From: Megalopta genalis
Lineage: Eukaryota > Arthropoda > Insecta > Hymenoptera > Halictidae
Length of the DNA stretch: 64,000 bases
Direction: 5' to 3'
NCBI RefSeq assembly: GCF_051020955.1
Contig: NW_027476373.1
Coordinates: 186,001 to 250,000 of the forward strand
Part shown: positions 1-13,774 of the stretch, piece by piece
How the letters are laid out: every line of letters starts with the position of its first letter
Numbering within the stretch: position 1 is the stretch's first letter
Position numbers and translations under genes: made by a program
The notes under the pieces: generated by a model
Database searches by the model: none
Told to the model about the DNA's origin: nothing
The model's input: the letters and a program-made list of their open reading frames with translations, nothing else

Positions 1-150
1 ACGCAGTTATAGCTAAATCATGTATATCACCAATATTTGAAGCTAAACCAATTGTTTCGCATGGATTCGAAGATAAGCCTTCTACTTTGCACTGAATTGA
101 AGCTAAATCATGCGTTTCGCATGGATTTGAGGCTAACTCGTTTGTTTCGC

Positions 151-390
151 TTGCTTTTGAATGTAAATCATGTATATCACAAGTATTTGAAGCTAAACCA
201 TATGTTTCGCATGGATTCGAAGATAAGCCTTCTACTTCGCATTGAATTGAAGCTAAATCATGTGTTTCGCATGGATTTGAAGCTAACACGTTTGTTTCGC
301 ATGCTGTTGAAGCCAACTCATGTATATTACAAGTATTTGAAGCTAAACCATTTGTTTCGCATGGATTTGAAGATAAGCCTTCTACTTCGC
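151..390. repeat. Local duplicated segment, copy 1 (offset 1,050 bp)
   Basis: This segment is nearly identical to 1201-1440, an offset of 1,050 bp or seven pentamers. Both carry the uncommon monomers with GAATGTAAATCATG and GAAGCCAACTCATG. The interval from about 181 to 330 matches 1231-1380 without a difference that I can see. Homology extends some way left, to roughly 100 and 1150. Confidence 0.8.
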
Positions 391-1200
391 ATTGATTTGA
401 AGCAAAATAATGTGTTTCGCTTGGTTTTGAAGCTAACACGTTTGTTTCGCCTGCATTTCAAGCTATATCAATAATGTTCACAAGTTTGTGAAGCTAAATG
501 ATTCGTTTCGCATGGACTTGAAGCTAAGCCTTCAACATCGCGTTGAGTTGATACTATATCATGTTTTTCGCTTGGATTTGAATCATACTCGTTTCTTTCG
601 CTTGCATTTCAAGCTATTCCATTTTTATCACAAGTATTTGAAGGTATCTCATGTATTTCGCATGGATTTGATGCAAAGCCATCTACTTCGCACTTATTTG
701 AAGTTAAATCATGTGATTCGCTAGGATTTGAAGCTAACTCGTTTGTTTCGCATGCAGTTGATTCTAAATCATGTATATCCCAAGTATTTGAAGCTAAACC
801 ATTTGTTCCGCATGGTTTCGAAGATCAACCTTCTACTTCGCATTGATTTGAAGCTAAATCATGTGTTTCGCTGGGATTTGAAGCTAGCTCGTTTGTTTCG
901 CATGCAGTTGAAGCTAAATCATGTATAAAACAAGTATTTGTACCTAAACCATTTGTTTCGCATGGATTTGAAGCTAAGTCTTCAACTTCGCGTTGACTTG
1001 ATGCTAAATCATGTTTATCGCTTGGATTTGAAGTTAACTCGTTTGTTTCGCATGCTGTTGCAGCTAAATCATGAATATCACAAGTATTTGAAGCTAAAAC
1101 TTTTATTCGCACGGATTTGAAGCTAAGCCTTGTAAATCGCATTTATTTGAGGCTAAATCATGCGTTTCGCATGGATTAGAGGCTAACTCGTTTGTTTCGC

Positions 1201-1440
1201 TTGCTGTTGAATGTAAATCATGTATATCACAAGTATTTGAAGCTAAACCATATGTTTCGCATGGATTCGAAGATAAGCCTTCTACTTCGCATTGAATTGA
1301 AGCTAAATCATGTGTTTCGCATGGATTTGAAGCTAACACGTTTGTTTCGCATGCTGTTGAAGCCAACTCATGTATATTACAAGTATTTGAAGCTAAACCA
1401 TCTGTTTCGTGTGGATTCGAAGATCAGCCTTCTACATCGC
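1201..1440. repeat. Local duplicated segment, copy 2 (offset 1,050 bp)
   Basis: Partner of 151-390. It diverges on the right, where the D/E monomers become TCTGTTTCGTGTGG and GAAGATCAGC. The rest of 1441-2329 is ordinary pentamer array, including a 31-bp monomer at 1749-1779 that has an extra A in TTTCGCAATGCAG. Confidence 0.8.
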
Positions 1441-4080
1441 ATGGATTTGAAGCCAGCTCATTTGTTTCGCATGCAGTTGAAGCTAAATCATGTATTAAAC
1501 AATTATTTGAAGCTAAACCATTTGTTTCGCATGGATTTGAATCTAAGCCTTCAACTTCGCGTTGATTTGACGTTAAATCATGTGTTACGCTTGGATTTGA
1601 AGCTCACTCGTTTCTTTCGCATGCAGTTATAGCTAAATCATGTATATCACAAATATTTGAAGCTAAACCATTTACTTCGCATGGATTCGAAGATCAGCCA
1701 TCTACCTCGTATTGATTTGAAGCTTAATCATGTGTTTCGCTTGGATTTGAAACTAACTAGTTTGTTTCGCAATGCAGTTGAAGCTAAATCATGTTTATCA
1801 CAGTTACTTGAAGCTAAACCAGTTGATTCGCGTGGATTTCAAAATAAGCCTTCTACTTCGCATTGATTTGGAGCTAAATCATGTGTGTCGCTTGGATTTG
1901 AAGCTAACTCGTTTGTGTCGCATGCAGTTGAAGCTGAATCATGTATATCCCAAGTATTTGAAGATCAACCATTTGATTCGCATGGATTTGAAGATAAGCC
2001 TTATACTTCGCATTGATTTGAAGCTAAATCATGTGTTTCGCTTAGATTTCAAGCTAACTCGTTTGTTTCGCATGCAATTGAAGCTGAATGATGTATCAAA
2101 CAAGTATTTGAAGCTAAACCATTTGTATCGCATGGATTCGAAGATAACCCGTCTACTTCGCATTGATTTGAAGTTAAATCATATGTTTCGCATGGATTTG
2201 AAGCTAATCGTTTGTATCGCATGCAGTTGAAGCTGAATCATGTATATCCCAAGTATTTGAAGCTCAACCATTTGATTCGCATGGATTTGAAGATAAGCCT
2301 TCTACTTCGCATTGATTTTAATCTAAATCATGTGTTTCGCATGGATTGGAAGCAAACTCATTTGCTTCGCCAGCATTTGAAGCTATACCACTTATATCGC
2401 AATTATCTGAAGATTATTGATTTGTTTCTCATTAACTTGTAGCTAAGCCTCCTACTTCGCATTGATTTGAAGCTAAATCATGTGTTACCCATGGATTCGA
2501 AGCTAACTCGTTCGTTTCGCCTGCATTTGAAGCTGAATCATGTATATCACAAGTATTTTAATCTGAACCGTTTGTTTCGCATGGATTCGAAGATCAGACT
2601 TCTGCTTCGCATTGATTTGAAGCTAAATCATGTGTTTTGCACGGATTTGAAGCTTACTCGTTTGTTTTGCATGCAGTTGAAGCAAAATCATGTATATCAC
2701 AAGTGTTTGGAGCGAAGCCGTTTGATTCGCATGGATTCGAAGATCAGCCTTCTACTTCCCATTCATTTGAATATAAATCCTGTGCTTCGCATGGATTGGA
2801 ACCCAACTCGTTTGTCTCGCATGCAGTTGAATCTAAATCATTTATGTCACAAGTATTTGAAGCCAAATCATTCGTTTCGCATGGATTTGAAGCTAAGCCT
2901 TCTACTTCGCATTGAGTTGAATCCAAATCATGTGTTTCGCTTGGATTTGAAGCTAAGCCTTCTACTTCCAGTTGATTTGAAGCTAACCATATGTTTCTCA
3001 AGTATTTGAAGCTAAGCCTTCAACTTCGCATTGATTTGAAGCTAAATCATGTGTTCCGCTTGGATTTAAAGCTAACTCGTTTGATTCGCATGCAGTTGAA
3101 GCTATATCATGTATATCACAAGTATTTGAAGTTGAAGCATTTGTGTCGCGTGAATATTAAGCTAAACCATGTGTTTCGCATGAATTTGAATCTAAATAAT
3201 GTTTTTCGCATGGATTTGATGCTAACTCGATTGTATCGCATGCAGTTGAAACTAAATCATGTATATCACAAGTATTTGAAGCTGAACCATTTGTTTCGCC
3301 TGGATTCGAAGATCAGACTTCTGCTTCGCACTGATTTGAAGCGGAATCGTGTGTTTCTCCTGTATTTGAAGCTAACTCGTTAGTTTCGCATGGAGTTGAA
3401 ACTAAATCATGTATGTCACAAGTATTAGAATCTTAACTTTTTGTTTCGCATTGATTTGAGGCAGAATCATGTGTTTCGCTTGCATTTGAAGCTAACTCGA
3501 TCGTTTCGCCTGCATTTGAAGCTAAATCATGTATATCACAAGTATTTGAAGCTAAACCATTTGTTTCGCATGGATTCGAAGATCAGACTTCTGCTTCGCA
3601 TTGATTTGAAACTAAATCATGTGTTTCGCATGGATTTGAAGCTTACTAGTTTGTTTTGCATGCAGTTGAAGCTAAATCATGACTATCACAAGTGTTTGAA
3701 GCTAAACCATTTGTTTTGCATGGATTCGAAGATCACCCTTCTTCTTCGCACTGATTTGAAGCTAAATCATGTGTTTAGCATGGATTTGAAGCTAACACCT
3801 TTGTTTCGCATGCAGTTGAAGCTAAATTATGTATATCACAACTATTTGAAGCTAAACAATTTGTTGCGCATGGATTTGAAACAATGCCTTCTACTTCGCA
3901 TTGATTTGAAGCTAAATAATATGTTTCGCTTGGATTTTAAGCTAACTCGTTTGTTTGACCTGCAGTTGAAGTTAAATCATGAATATCACAAGTATTTGAA
4001 GCTAAACCATTCGTTTCGCAAGGACTTGAAGCTAAGGCTTCTACTTCGCATTGAGTTGAATGCAAATCATGTGTTTCGCT

Positions 4081-7000
4081 TGGATTTGAAGCTAATCCAT
4101 CTGATTCGCATGTATTTGAAGCTAAGCATTCTACTTCGCATTTATTTGAAGCAGAATCATGTGATTCCTTTGGATTTGAAGGTATCTCGTTTGTTTCGCA
4201 CGCAGTTTAAGATGAATCATGTATATCAAAAGTAATTGAAGCTAAAGCATTTGTTTCGCATGGATTTGAAGATAAGCCTTCTACTTCGCATTGATTTGAA
4301 GCTGAATCATGTGGTTCGCTTGTATTCGAAGCTAACTCGTTTGTTTCGCAAGCAGTTGAAGATAAATCAAGTATATCAAAAGTATTTGAAGCTAAAGCAA
4401 TTGATCCGCATGGATATGAAGCTAAGCCTTCTACATTGCAATTGATTCGAAGCTAAATCATGTGTTTCGTATGGATTTGAATCTAACTCGTTTGTTTCGC
4501 ATGATGTTGAAGCTAAATCATGTATATCACAAGTATTTGAAGCTAAACCATTTTATTCCCATGGATTTGAAGCTATGCCTTCTACTTCGCATTGATTTGT
4601 AGCTAAATCATGTGTTTCACATGGATTTGAAGCTAACTCTTTTGTTTCGAATGCAGTTGAAGCTAAATCATGTATTTAACAAGTATTTGAACCCAAACCA
4701 TTTGTTTCGCATGGATTTGAAGCTAAACCATTTTATTCGCTTGTATTTGAAGCTAACTCGTTTGTTTCGCACGCAGTTGAAGCTAAATCATGTATATCAC
4801 AAGAGTTTGAAGCTAAACCATTTGTTTGGCAAGAATTTGAAGCTAAGCCTTCTACTTCGCATTGATTTGAAGTCAAATCATGTGTTTCGCATGGATTTGA
4901 AGCTAACTCGTTTGTTTCTCCTGCATTTGAAGCTATATCACTTATATTCGCAAGTATTTGAAGCTAAACCATACGTTTCCCATGGATTTGAAACTAACCC
5001 ATCTACTTCGCATGAATTTGAAGCTATGTCATATGTTTCGCATGGATTTGAACATTACTCGTTTGTTTCGCTTGCAGTTGAATCTATATCACTTATATTC
5101 GTAAGAATTTCAAGCCAAATCATTCGTTTCGCACGGATTTGAAGCTAAGCCTTCTACTTCGCACTGATTTGAAGCTAAACCATTTGTTTCGCATGGATTT
5201 GAAGCTAACTCGTTTGTTTCGCATGCAATTGGAGCTAAATCATGTATCAAACAAGTATTTGAAGCTAAACCATTTGTTTCGCATGGATTCGAAGAAAACC
5301 CTTCTACTTCGAATTGATTTGAAGCTAAATCATGTGTTCCGCATGCATTTGAAGCTAACACGTTCGTTTCCCATGCAGTTGAAGCTAAATTATGTATATC
5401 ACAAGTATTTGAAGCTGAACCATTTGTTTCGCACGAATATCAGGCTAAACCATGTGTTTGGAATGAATTTGAAGCTAAATCATGTGTTTCGCATAGATTT
5501 GAAGCTAACTCATTTGTTACGCATGCAGTTGATGCTGAATCATGTATATCCCAAGTATTTGAAGCTAACTATTTGATTCGTATGGATTTGAAGATAAGCC
5601 ATCTACTTCGCATTGATTTTAATCGAAATCATATGTTTCGCACGGATTTAAAGCTATCTCGTTTGTTTCGCATGCAGTTGAAGATAAATCATGTATATCA
5701 CAGGTATTTCAAGCTAAACCATTTGATTCGCATGGATTTGAAGATAAGCCTTCTACATCGCATTGATTTGAAGCTAAATCATGTGTTTCGTAAGGATTTG
5801 AAGCTAACTCGTTAGTTTTGCATGCTGTTGAATCTAAATTATGTATATCACAAGTATTTGAAGCTATACCATTTGTTTCGCAAGGATTCGAAGCTAAATC
5901 ATGTATATCACAAGTATTTGAAGCTAAACCATTTGTTTCGCATGGATTTGAAGATAAGCCTTCTACTTCGCTTTGATTTGAAGCTAAATCGTGTGTTTCG
6001 CATGGATTTGAAGCTAACTCGTTAGTTTTGCATGCTGTTGAATCTAAATCATGTATATCACAAGTATTTGAAGCTAAACCATTTGTTTCGCAAGTATTCG
6101 AAGATCAGCCTTCTACTTCGCATTGATAAGAAGCTAAATCATGTGTTTCGCATGGATTTGAAGCTAACTCGTTCGTTTCGCTTGCATTTGAAGCTAAATC
6201 ATGCACATCACAATTATTTGAAGCTAAACCATTTGATTCGCATGGATTTCAAAATAAGCCTTCTACTTCGCATTGGTTTTAATCTAAATCATCTGTTTCG
6301 CATGGATTTAAAGCTATCTCGTTTGTTTCGCATGCAGTTGAAGATAAACCATGTATATGACAGTTATTTCGAGCTAAATCATTTGATTCGCATGGATTTC
6401 ATTATAAGCCTTCTACTTCGCATTGATTTGAAGCTAAATCATGTGTTTCGCTTGGATTTATAGCTATCTCGTTTGTTTCGCATACAGTTGAAGCTAAATC
6501 ATGTATATCACAAGTATTTGAAGCTAAACCATTTGTTTCGCAAGGATTCGAAGATCAGCCTTCTACTTCGCATTGATAAGAAGCTAAATCATGTGTTTCG
6601 CATGGATTTGAAGCTAACTCTTTTGTTTCGAATGCAGTTGAAGCTACATCATGTATTTAACAAGTATTTGAACCCAAACCATTTGTTTCGCATGGATTTG
6701 AAGCAAAACCATTTAATTCGCTTGTATTTGGAGCTAACTCGTTTGTTTCGCACGCAGTTGAAGCTAAATCATGTATATCACAAGAATTTGAAGCTAAACC
6801 ATTTGTTTGGCAAGAATTTGAAGCTAAGCCTTCTACTTCGCATTGATTTGAAGTCAAATCATGTGTTTCGCATGGATTTGAAGCTAACTCGTTTGTTTCT
6901 CCTGCATTTGAAGCTATATCACTTATATTCGCAAGTATTTGAAGCTAGACCAAACGTTTCCCATGGATTTGAAACTAACCCATCTACTTCGCATGAATTT

Positions 7001-7850
7001 GAAGCTATGTCATATGTTTCGCATGGATTTGAACATTACTCGTTTGTTTCGCTTGCAGTTGAATCTATATCACTTATATTCGTAAGAATTTCAAGCCAAA
7101 TCATTCGTTTCGCATGGATTTGAAGCTAAGCCTTCTACTTCGCACTGATTTGAAGCTAAACCATTTGTTTCGCATGGATTCGAAGATAAGCCTTCAACCA
7201 CGCATTGAATTGAAGCTAAATCATGTGTTTCGTATGGATTTGAAGTTAACACGTTTCTTTCGCATGCTGTTGAAGCTAAATCATGTATATTACAAGCATT
7301 TGAAGCTAAACCATTTGTTTCGCATGGATTCGAAGATAAGCCTTCTACTTCGCATTGATTTGATGCTAAATCACGTGTTTCGTTTGGAATTGAGGCTAAA
7401 TCGTTTGTTTCGCATGCTGTTGAATGTAAATCATGTATATCACAAGTATTTGAAGCTAAACCATTTGTTTCGCATGGATTCGAAGATAAGCCTTCTACTT
7501 CGCATTGATTTGAAGCTAAATCATGTGTTTGGCATGGATTTGAAGCTAACTCGTTTGCTTCGTCTGCATTTGAAGCTATATCACTTATATTCGCCAGCAT
7601 TTGGAGCTCAATCATTCGTTTCGCATGGATTTGAAGCTAAGCCTTCTACTTCGCATTTATTTGAAGCTAAATCATGTGGTTGCGCATGGATTTGAAGATA
7701 ACACGTTTGTTTCGCATGCAGTTGAAGCTATATCACTTATATTCGCAAGTATTTGAAACCAAATCATTCGGTTCGCATGGATTTGAAGCTATGCCTTCTA
7801 CTTCGCATTGATTTGAAGTTAAATCATGTGTTTCGCATGGATTTGAAGCT
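4081..7850. repeat. 3.77-kb core module, copy 1
   Basis: First of four near-identical modules (4081, 9311, 15526 and 20756). The left edge is at GCTAATCCATCTGATTCG. Diagnostic bases are ACCATTTTATTCGCTTG near 4727 and GCTAGACCAAACG near 6945, both shared with copy 3 but not with copies 2 and 4. The module contains 31-bp monomers of the type GAAGCTATATCACTTATATTCG, so no reading frame is kept through it. Confidence 0.88.
4929..4959. repeat. Example of the recurrent 31-bp frame-shifting monomer
   Basis: This monomer (GAAGCTATATCAC, then TTATATTCGCAAGTATTT) is 31 bp long: one GAAGC begins at 4929 and the next at 4960. The same type occurs at many places, for example near 8450, 12160 and 37260. 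Each one moves the open frame by +1, so no long protein frame can run through the array. Confidence 0.9.
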
Positions 7851-9310
7851 AACTCGTTTGTTTAGCATGCAGTTGAATCTATATCACTTATATTCGCAAA
7901 CATTTGAAGCTAAATAATTCGTTTGGTATGGATTTGAAGCTAAGCCTTCTACTTCGCATTGATTTGAAGCTAAATCATGTGTTTCGCATGGATTCGAGGC
8001 TAACTCGTTTGATTCGCATGCAGTTGAAGCTAAATCATGTTTATCACAAGTAGCTGAATCTAAACCATCTGTTTCGCATGAATATTAAGCTGAACCATGT
8101 GTTTCTCATGAATATGAAACTGTATCATGTGTTTCGCATGGATTTGAAGCTAACTCGTTTATTTCGTCTGCATTTGAAGCAAAATCATGTATATCCCAAG
8201 TATTTGTAGCTGAACCATTTGTTTCTCACGTATTTGAATCTGAGCCTTCTACTTCGCATTGATTTGAAGCTGAATCATGTGTTTCGCATGGATTTGAAGC
8301 TACCTCGTTTGTTTCGCCTGCATTTGAAGCTACATTACATCTATTCGAAAGTATTTGATGATAAATCATTCGTTTCGCATGGATTTGAAGCTAATCCTTC
8401 AACTTCGCATTCATTTGAAGCTAAATCATGCGTTTCGCATGGATTTGAAGCTATATCACTTATATTCGCAAGTATTTGAATGTCAATCATTCGTTTCGCA
8501 TGGATTTGAAGCTAATCCTTCTACTTCGGATTGTTTTGAAGCTAAATCATGTGTTTCGCATGGATTTGTAGCTAACTCGTTTGATTCGCCAGCACTTCAA
8601 GCTATATCACTTATATGGCAAGTGTTAGAAGCTAAATCATATGTTTCGATTGGATTTGAAACTAAACCATGTGTTTCGCATGAGTTTAATGCTAAATCAT
8701 GTGTTTCGTTTGGATCTGAAGCTAACTCGTTTGTTTCGCATGCAGTTGAAACTAAATCATGCATATCATAAGTCTTTGAATCTAAACCATTTGTTTCGCA
8801 TGGATTCGAAGATAAAGCCATCTACTTCGCACTGATTTGAAGCTAAATCATGCGTGTCGCATGGTTTTGAAGATAACTCGTTGGTTTCGCATGCAGTTGA
8901 CGCTATATCATGTATATCACAAGTATATCAAGCTGAACCATTTGTTTCGCATGAATTTGACGCTAAACCTTCTACTTTGCAATGATTTCAAGCTAAATCA
9001 TGTGTTTCGCATGGATTTGGAGCTAACTCGTTTGTTTCGCCTGCATTTGAAGCTATATCACATATATCGCAAGTATCTGAAGCTAATTCATTTGTTTCTC
9101 ATGGATTTGAAGCTAAGCCTTCTACCTCGCATGATTTGGACCTAAATCATGTGTTTCGCATGGATTTGAAGCTAACTCGTTGGTTTCGCATGCAGTTGAA
9201 TCCAAATCAAGTATATCACAAGTATTTGAAGCTAAACTGTTTGATTCGCATGGATTTGAAGCTAAGCATTCTACTTCGAATTTATTTGAGGGTAAGTCAT
9301 GCGTTTCGCA

Positions 9311-12300
9311 TGGATTTGAAGCTAATCCATCTGATTCGCATGTATTTGAAGCTAAGCATTCTACTTCGCATTTATTTGAAGCAGAATCATGTGATTCCTT
9401 TGGATTTGAAGGTATCTCGTTTGTTTCGCACGCAGTTTAAGATGAATCATGTATATCAAAAGTAATTGAAGCTAAAGCATTTGTTTCGCATGGATTTGAA
9501 GATAAGCCTTCTACTTCGCATTGATTTGAAGCTGAATCATGTGGTTCGCTTGTATTCGAAGCTAACTCGTTTGTTTCGCAAGCAGTTGAAGATAAATCAA
9601 GTATATCAAAAGTATTTGAAGCTAAAGCAATTGATCCGCATGGATATGAAGCTAAGCCTTCTACATTGCAATTGATTCGAAGCTAAATCATGTGTTTCGT
9701 ATGGATTTGAATCTAACTCGTTTGTTTCGCATGATGTTGAAGCTAAATCATGTATATCACAAGTATTTGAAGCTAAACCATTTTATTCCCATGGATTTGA
9801 AGCTATGCCTTCTACTTCGCATTGATTTGTAGCTAAATCATGTGTTTCACATGGATTTGAAGCTAACTCTTTTGTTTCGAATGCAGTTGAAGCTAAATCA
9901 TGTATTTAACAAGTATTTGAACCCAAACCATTTGTTTCGCATGGATTTGAAGCTAAACCATTTGATTCGCTTGTATTTGAAGATAACTCGTTTGTTTCGC
10001 ACGCAGTTGAAGCTAAATCATGTATATCACAAGAGTTTGAAGCTAAACCATTTGTTTGGCAAGAATTTGAAGCTAAGCCTTCTACTTCGCATTGATTTGA
10101 AGTCAAATCATGTGTTTCGCATGGATTTAAAGCTAACTCGTTTGTTTCTCCTGCATTTGAAGCTATATCACTTATATTCGCAAGTATTTGAAGCTAAACC
10201 ATACGTTTCCCATGGATTTGAAACTAACCCATCTACTTCGCATGAATTTGAAGCTATGTCATATGTTTCGCATGGATTTGAACATTACTCGTTTGTTTCG
10301 CTTGCAGTTGAATCTATATCACTTATATTCGTGAGAATTTCAAGCCAAATCATTCGTTTCGCACGGATTTGAAGCTAAGCCTTCTACTTCGCACTGATTT
10401 GAAGCTAAACCATTTGTTTCGCATGGATTTGAAGCTAACTCGTTTGTTTCGCATGCAATTGGAGCTAAATCATGTATCAAACAAGTATTTGAAGCTAAAC
10501 CATTTGTTTCGCATGGATTCGAAGAAAACCCTTCTACTTCGAATTGATTTGAAGCTAAATCATGTGTTCCGCATGCATTTGAAGCTAACACGTTCGTTTC
10601 CCATGCAGTTGAAGCTAAATTATGTATATCACAAGTATTTGAAGCTGAACCATTTGTTTCGCACGAATATCAGGCTAAACCATGTGTTTGGAATGAATTT
10701 GAAGCTAAATCATGTGTTTCGCATAGATTTGAAGCTAACTCATTTGTTACGCATGCAGTTGATGCTGAATCATGTATATCCCAAGTATTTGAAGCTAACT
10801 ATTTGATTCGTATGGATTTGAAGATAAGCCATCTACTTCGCATTGATTTTAATCGAAATCATATGTTTCGCACGGATTTAAAGCTATCTCGTTTGTTTCG
10901 CATGCAGTTGAAGATAAATCATGTATATCACAGGTATTTCAAGCTAAACCATTTGATTCGCATGGATTTGAAGATAAGCCTTCTACATCGCATTGATTTG
11001 AAGCTAAATCATGTGTTTCGTAAGGATTTGAAGCTAACTCGTTAGTTTTGCATGCTGTTGAATCTAAATTATGTATATCACAAGTATTTGAAGCTATACC
11101 ATTTGTTTCGCAAGGATTCGAAGCTAAATCATGTATATCACAAGTATTTGAAGCTAAACCATTTGTTTCGCATGGATTTGAAGATAAGCCTTCTACTTCG
11201 CTTTGATTTGAAGCTAAATCGTGTGTTTCGCATGGAATTGAAGCTAACTCGTTAGTTTTGCATGCTGTTGAATCTAAATCATGTATATCACAAGTATTTG
11301 AAGCTAAACCATTTGTTTCGCAAGTATTCGAAGATCAGCCTTCTACTTCGCATTGATAAGAAGCTAAATCATGTGTTTCGCATGGATTTGAAGCTAACTC
11401 GTTCGTTTCGCTTGCATTTGAAGCTAAATCATGCACATCACAATTATTTGAAGCTAAACCATTTGATTCGCATGGATTTCAAAATAAGCCTTCTACTTCG
11501 CATTGGTTTTAATCTAAATCATCTGTTTCGCATGGATTTAAAGCTATCTCGTTTGTTTCGCATGCAGTTGAAGATAAACCATGTATATGACAGTTATTTC
11601 AAGCTAAACCATTTGATTCGCATGGATTTCATTATAAGCCTTCTACTTCGCATTGATTTGAAGCTAAATCATGTGTTTCGCTTGGATTTATAGCTATCTC
11701 GTTTGTTTCGCATACAGTTGAAGCTAAATCATGTATATCACAAGTATTTGAAGCTAAACCATTTGTTTCGCAAGGATTCGAAGATCAGCCTTCTACTTCG
11801 CATTGATAAGAAGCTAAATCATGTGTTTCGCATGGATTTGAAGCTAACTCTTTTGTTTCGAATGCAGTTGAAGCTACATCATGTATTTAACAAGTATTTG
11901 AACCCAAACCATTTGTTTCGCATGGATTTGAAGCAAAACCATTTAATTCGCTTGTATTTGAAGCTAACTCGTTTGTTTCGCACGCAGTTGAAGCTAAATC
12001 ATGTATATCACAAGAATTTGAAGCTAAACCATTTGTTTGGCAAGAATTTGAAGCTAAGCCTTCTACTTCGCATTGATTTGAAGTCAAATCATGTGTTTCG
12101 CATGGATTTGAAGCTAACTCGTTTGTTTCTCCTGCATTTGAAGCTATATCACTTATATTCGCAAGTATTTGAAGCTAAACCAAACGTTTCCCATGGATTT
12201 GAAACTAACCCATCTACTTCGCATGAATTTGAAGCTATGTCATATGTTTCGCATGGATTTGAACATTACTCGTTTGTTTCGCTTGCAGTTGAATCTATAT

Positions 12301-13080
12301 CACTTATATTCGTAAGAATTTCAAGCCAAATCATTCGTTTCGCATGGATTTGAAGCTAAGCCTTCTACTTCGCACTGATTTGAAGCTAAACCATTTGTTT
12401 CGCATGGATTCGAAGATAAGCCTTCAACCACGCATTGAATTGAAGCTAAATAATGTGTTTCGTATGGATTTGAAGTTAACACGTTTCTTTCGCATGCTGT
12501 TGAAGCTAAATCATGTATATTACAAGCATTTGAAGCTAAACCATTTGTTTCGCATGGATTCGAAGATAAGCCTTCTACTTCGCATTGATTTGATGCTAAA
12601 TCACGTGTTTCGTTTGGAATTGAGGCTAAATCGTTTGTTTCGCATGCTGTTGAATGTAAATCATGTATATCACAAGTATTTGAAGCTAAACCATTTGTTT
12701 CGCATGGATTCGAAGATAAGCCTTCTACTTCGCATTGATTTGAAGCTAAATCATGTGTTTGGCATGGATTTGAAGCTAACTCGTTTGCTTCGTCTGCATT
12801 TGAAGCTATATCACTTATATTCGCCAGCATTTGGAGCTCAATCATTCGTTTCGCATGGATTTGAAGCTAAGCCTTCTACTTCGCATTTATTTGAAGCTAA
12901 ATCATGTGGTTGCGCATGGATTTGAAGATAACACGTTTGTTTCGCATGCAGTTGAAGCTATATCACTTATATTCGCAAGTATTTGAAACCAAATCATTCG
13001 GTTCGCATGGATTTGAAGCTATGCCTTCTACTTCGCATTGATTTGAAGTTAAATCATGTGTTTCGCATGGATTTGAAGCT
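9311..13080. repeat. 3.77-kb core module, copy 2
   Basis: Collinear with copy 1 at an offset of 5,230 bp. It carries ACCATTTGATTCGCTTG near 9957 and GCTAAACCAAACG near 12175, shared with copy 4. Homology to copy 1 ends at about 13080, where this copy changes to TTACTCGCTTGTTTTGC. Confidence 0.88.
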
Positions 13081-13314
13081 TACTCGCTTGTTTTGCATGC
13101 AGTTGAAGCTAAATCATGTATAACACAAGTGTTTGAAACTAACCCGTTTGATTCGCATGGATTTGATGATAAGCCTTCTACTTCGCATTGATTTGAAGCT
13201 AAATCATGTGGTTCGCATGGATTGGAAGCAAACTCATTTGCTTCGCCTGCATTTGAAGCTATACCACTTATATCCCAATTATCTGAAGATTATTGATTTG
13301 TTTCTTATTAACTT

Positions 13315-13464
13315 GAAGCTAAGCCTTCTACTTCGCATTGATTTGAAGCTAAATCATGTGTTTCGCATGGATTTGAAGCTAACTCGTTTGTTTCGCATGC
13401 AGCTGAAGCTAAATTATGTATATCACAAGTATTTGAAGCTAAACAATTTGTAGCGCATGGATTT
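13315..13464. repeat. Representative 150-bp pentamer (E-A-B-C-D)
   Basis: Five consecutive 30-bp monomers start with GAA at 13315, 13345, 13375, 13405 and 13435, and the next cycle begins at 13465. This is a clean example of the 150-bp period seen almost everywhere in the array. Runs of AAA or TTT in a monomer fall near positions 7-9, 17-19 and 28-30, so they recur about every 10 bp. The pentamer is close to the 147 bp of a nucleosome core. Confidence 0.9.
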
Positions 13465-13774
13465 GAAACAGCGCCTTCTACTTCGCATTGATTTGAAGCT
13501 AAATTATATGTTTCGCTTGGATTTTAAGCTACCTCGTTTGTTTGACATGCAGTTGAATTTAAATCATGAATATCACGAGTATCTGAAGCTAAACCATTCC
13601 TTTCGCAAGGATTTGAAGCTAAGGCTTCTACTTCGCATTGAGTTGAATACAAATCATGTGTTTCGCTTGGATTTGAAGCTAAGCCTTCTACTTCCAATTG
13701 ATTTGAAGCTAACCATATGTTTCTCATGTATTTGAAGCTAAGCCTTCTACTTCGCATTGATTTGAAGCTAAATC

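Larger units (their letters stand above)
2330..13774. repeat. 11,445-bp composite higher-order repeat, copy 1
   Basis: Landmarks in this block recur exactly 11,445 bp downstream: 2467 and 13912, 3441 and 14886, 4236 and 15681, 8355 and 19800, 9466 and 20911. Inside it are two copies of a ~3.77-kb core (4081-7850 and 9311-13080), separated by 1,460 bp and followed by a ~695-bp segment (13080-13774) that copy 2 lacks at the matching place. The left edge is approximate. It includes the divergent monomer with GAAGATTATTGATTTG near 2410, which recurs near 13855. Confidence 0.88.
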
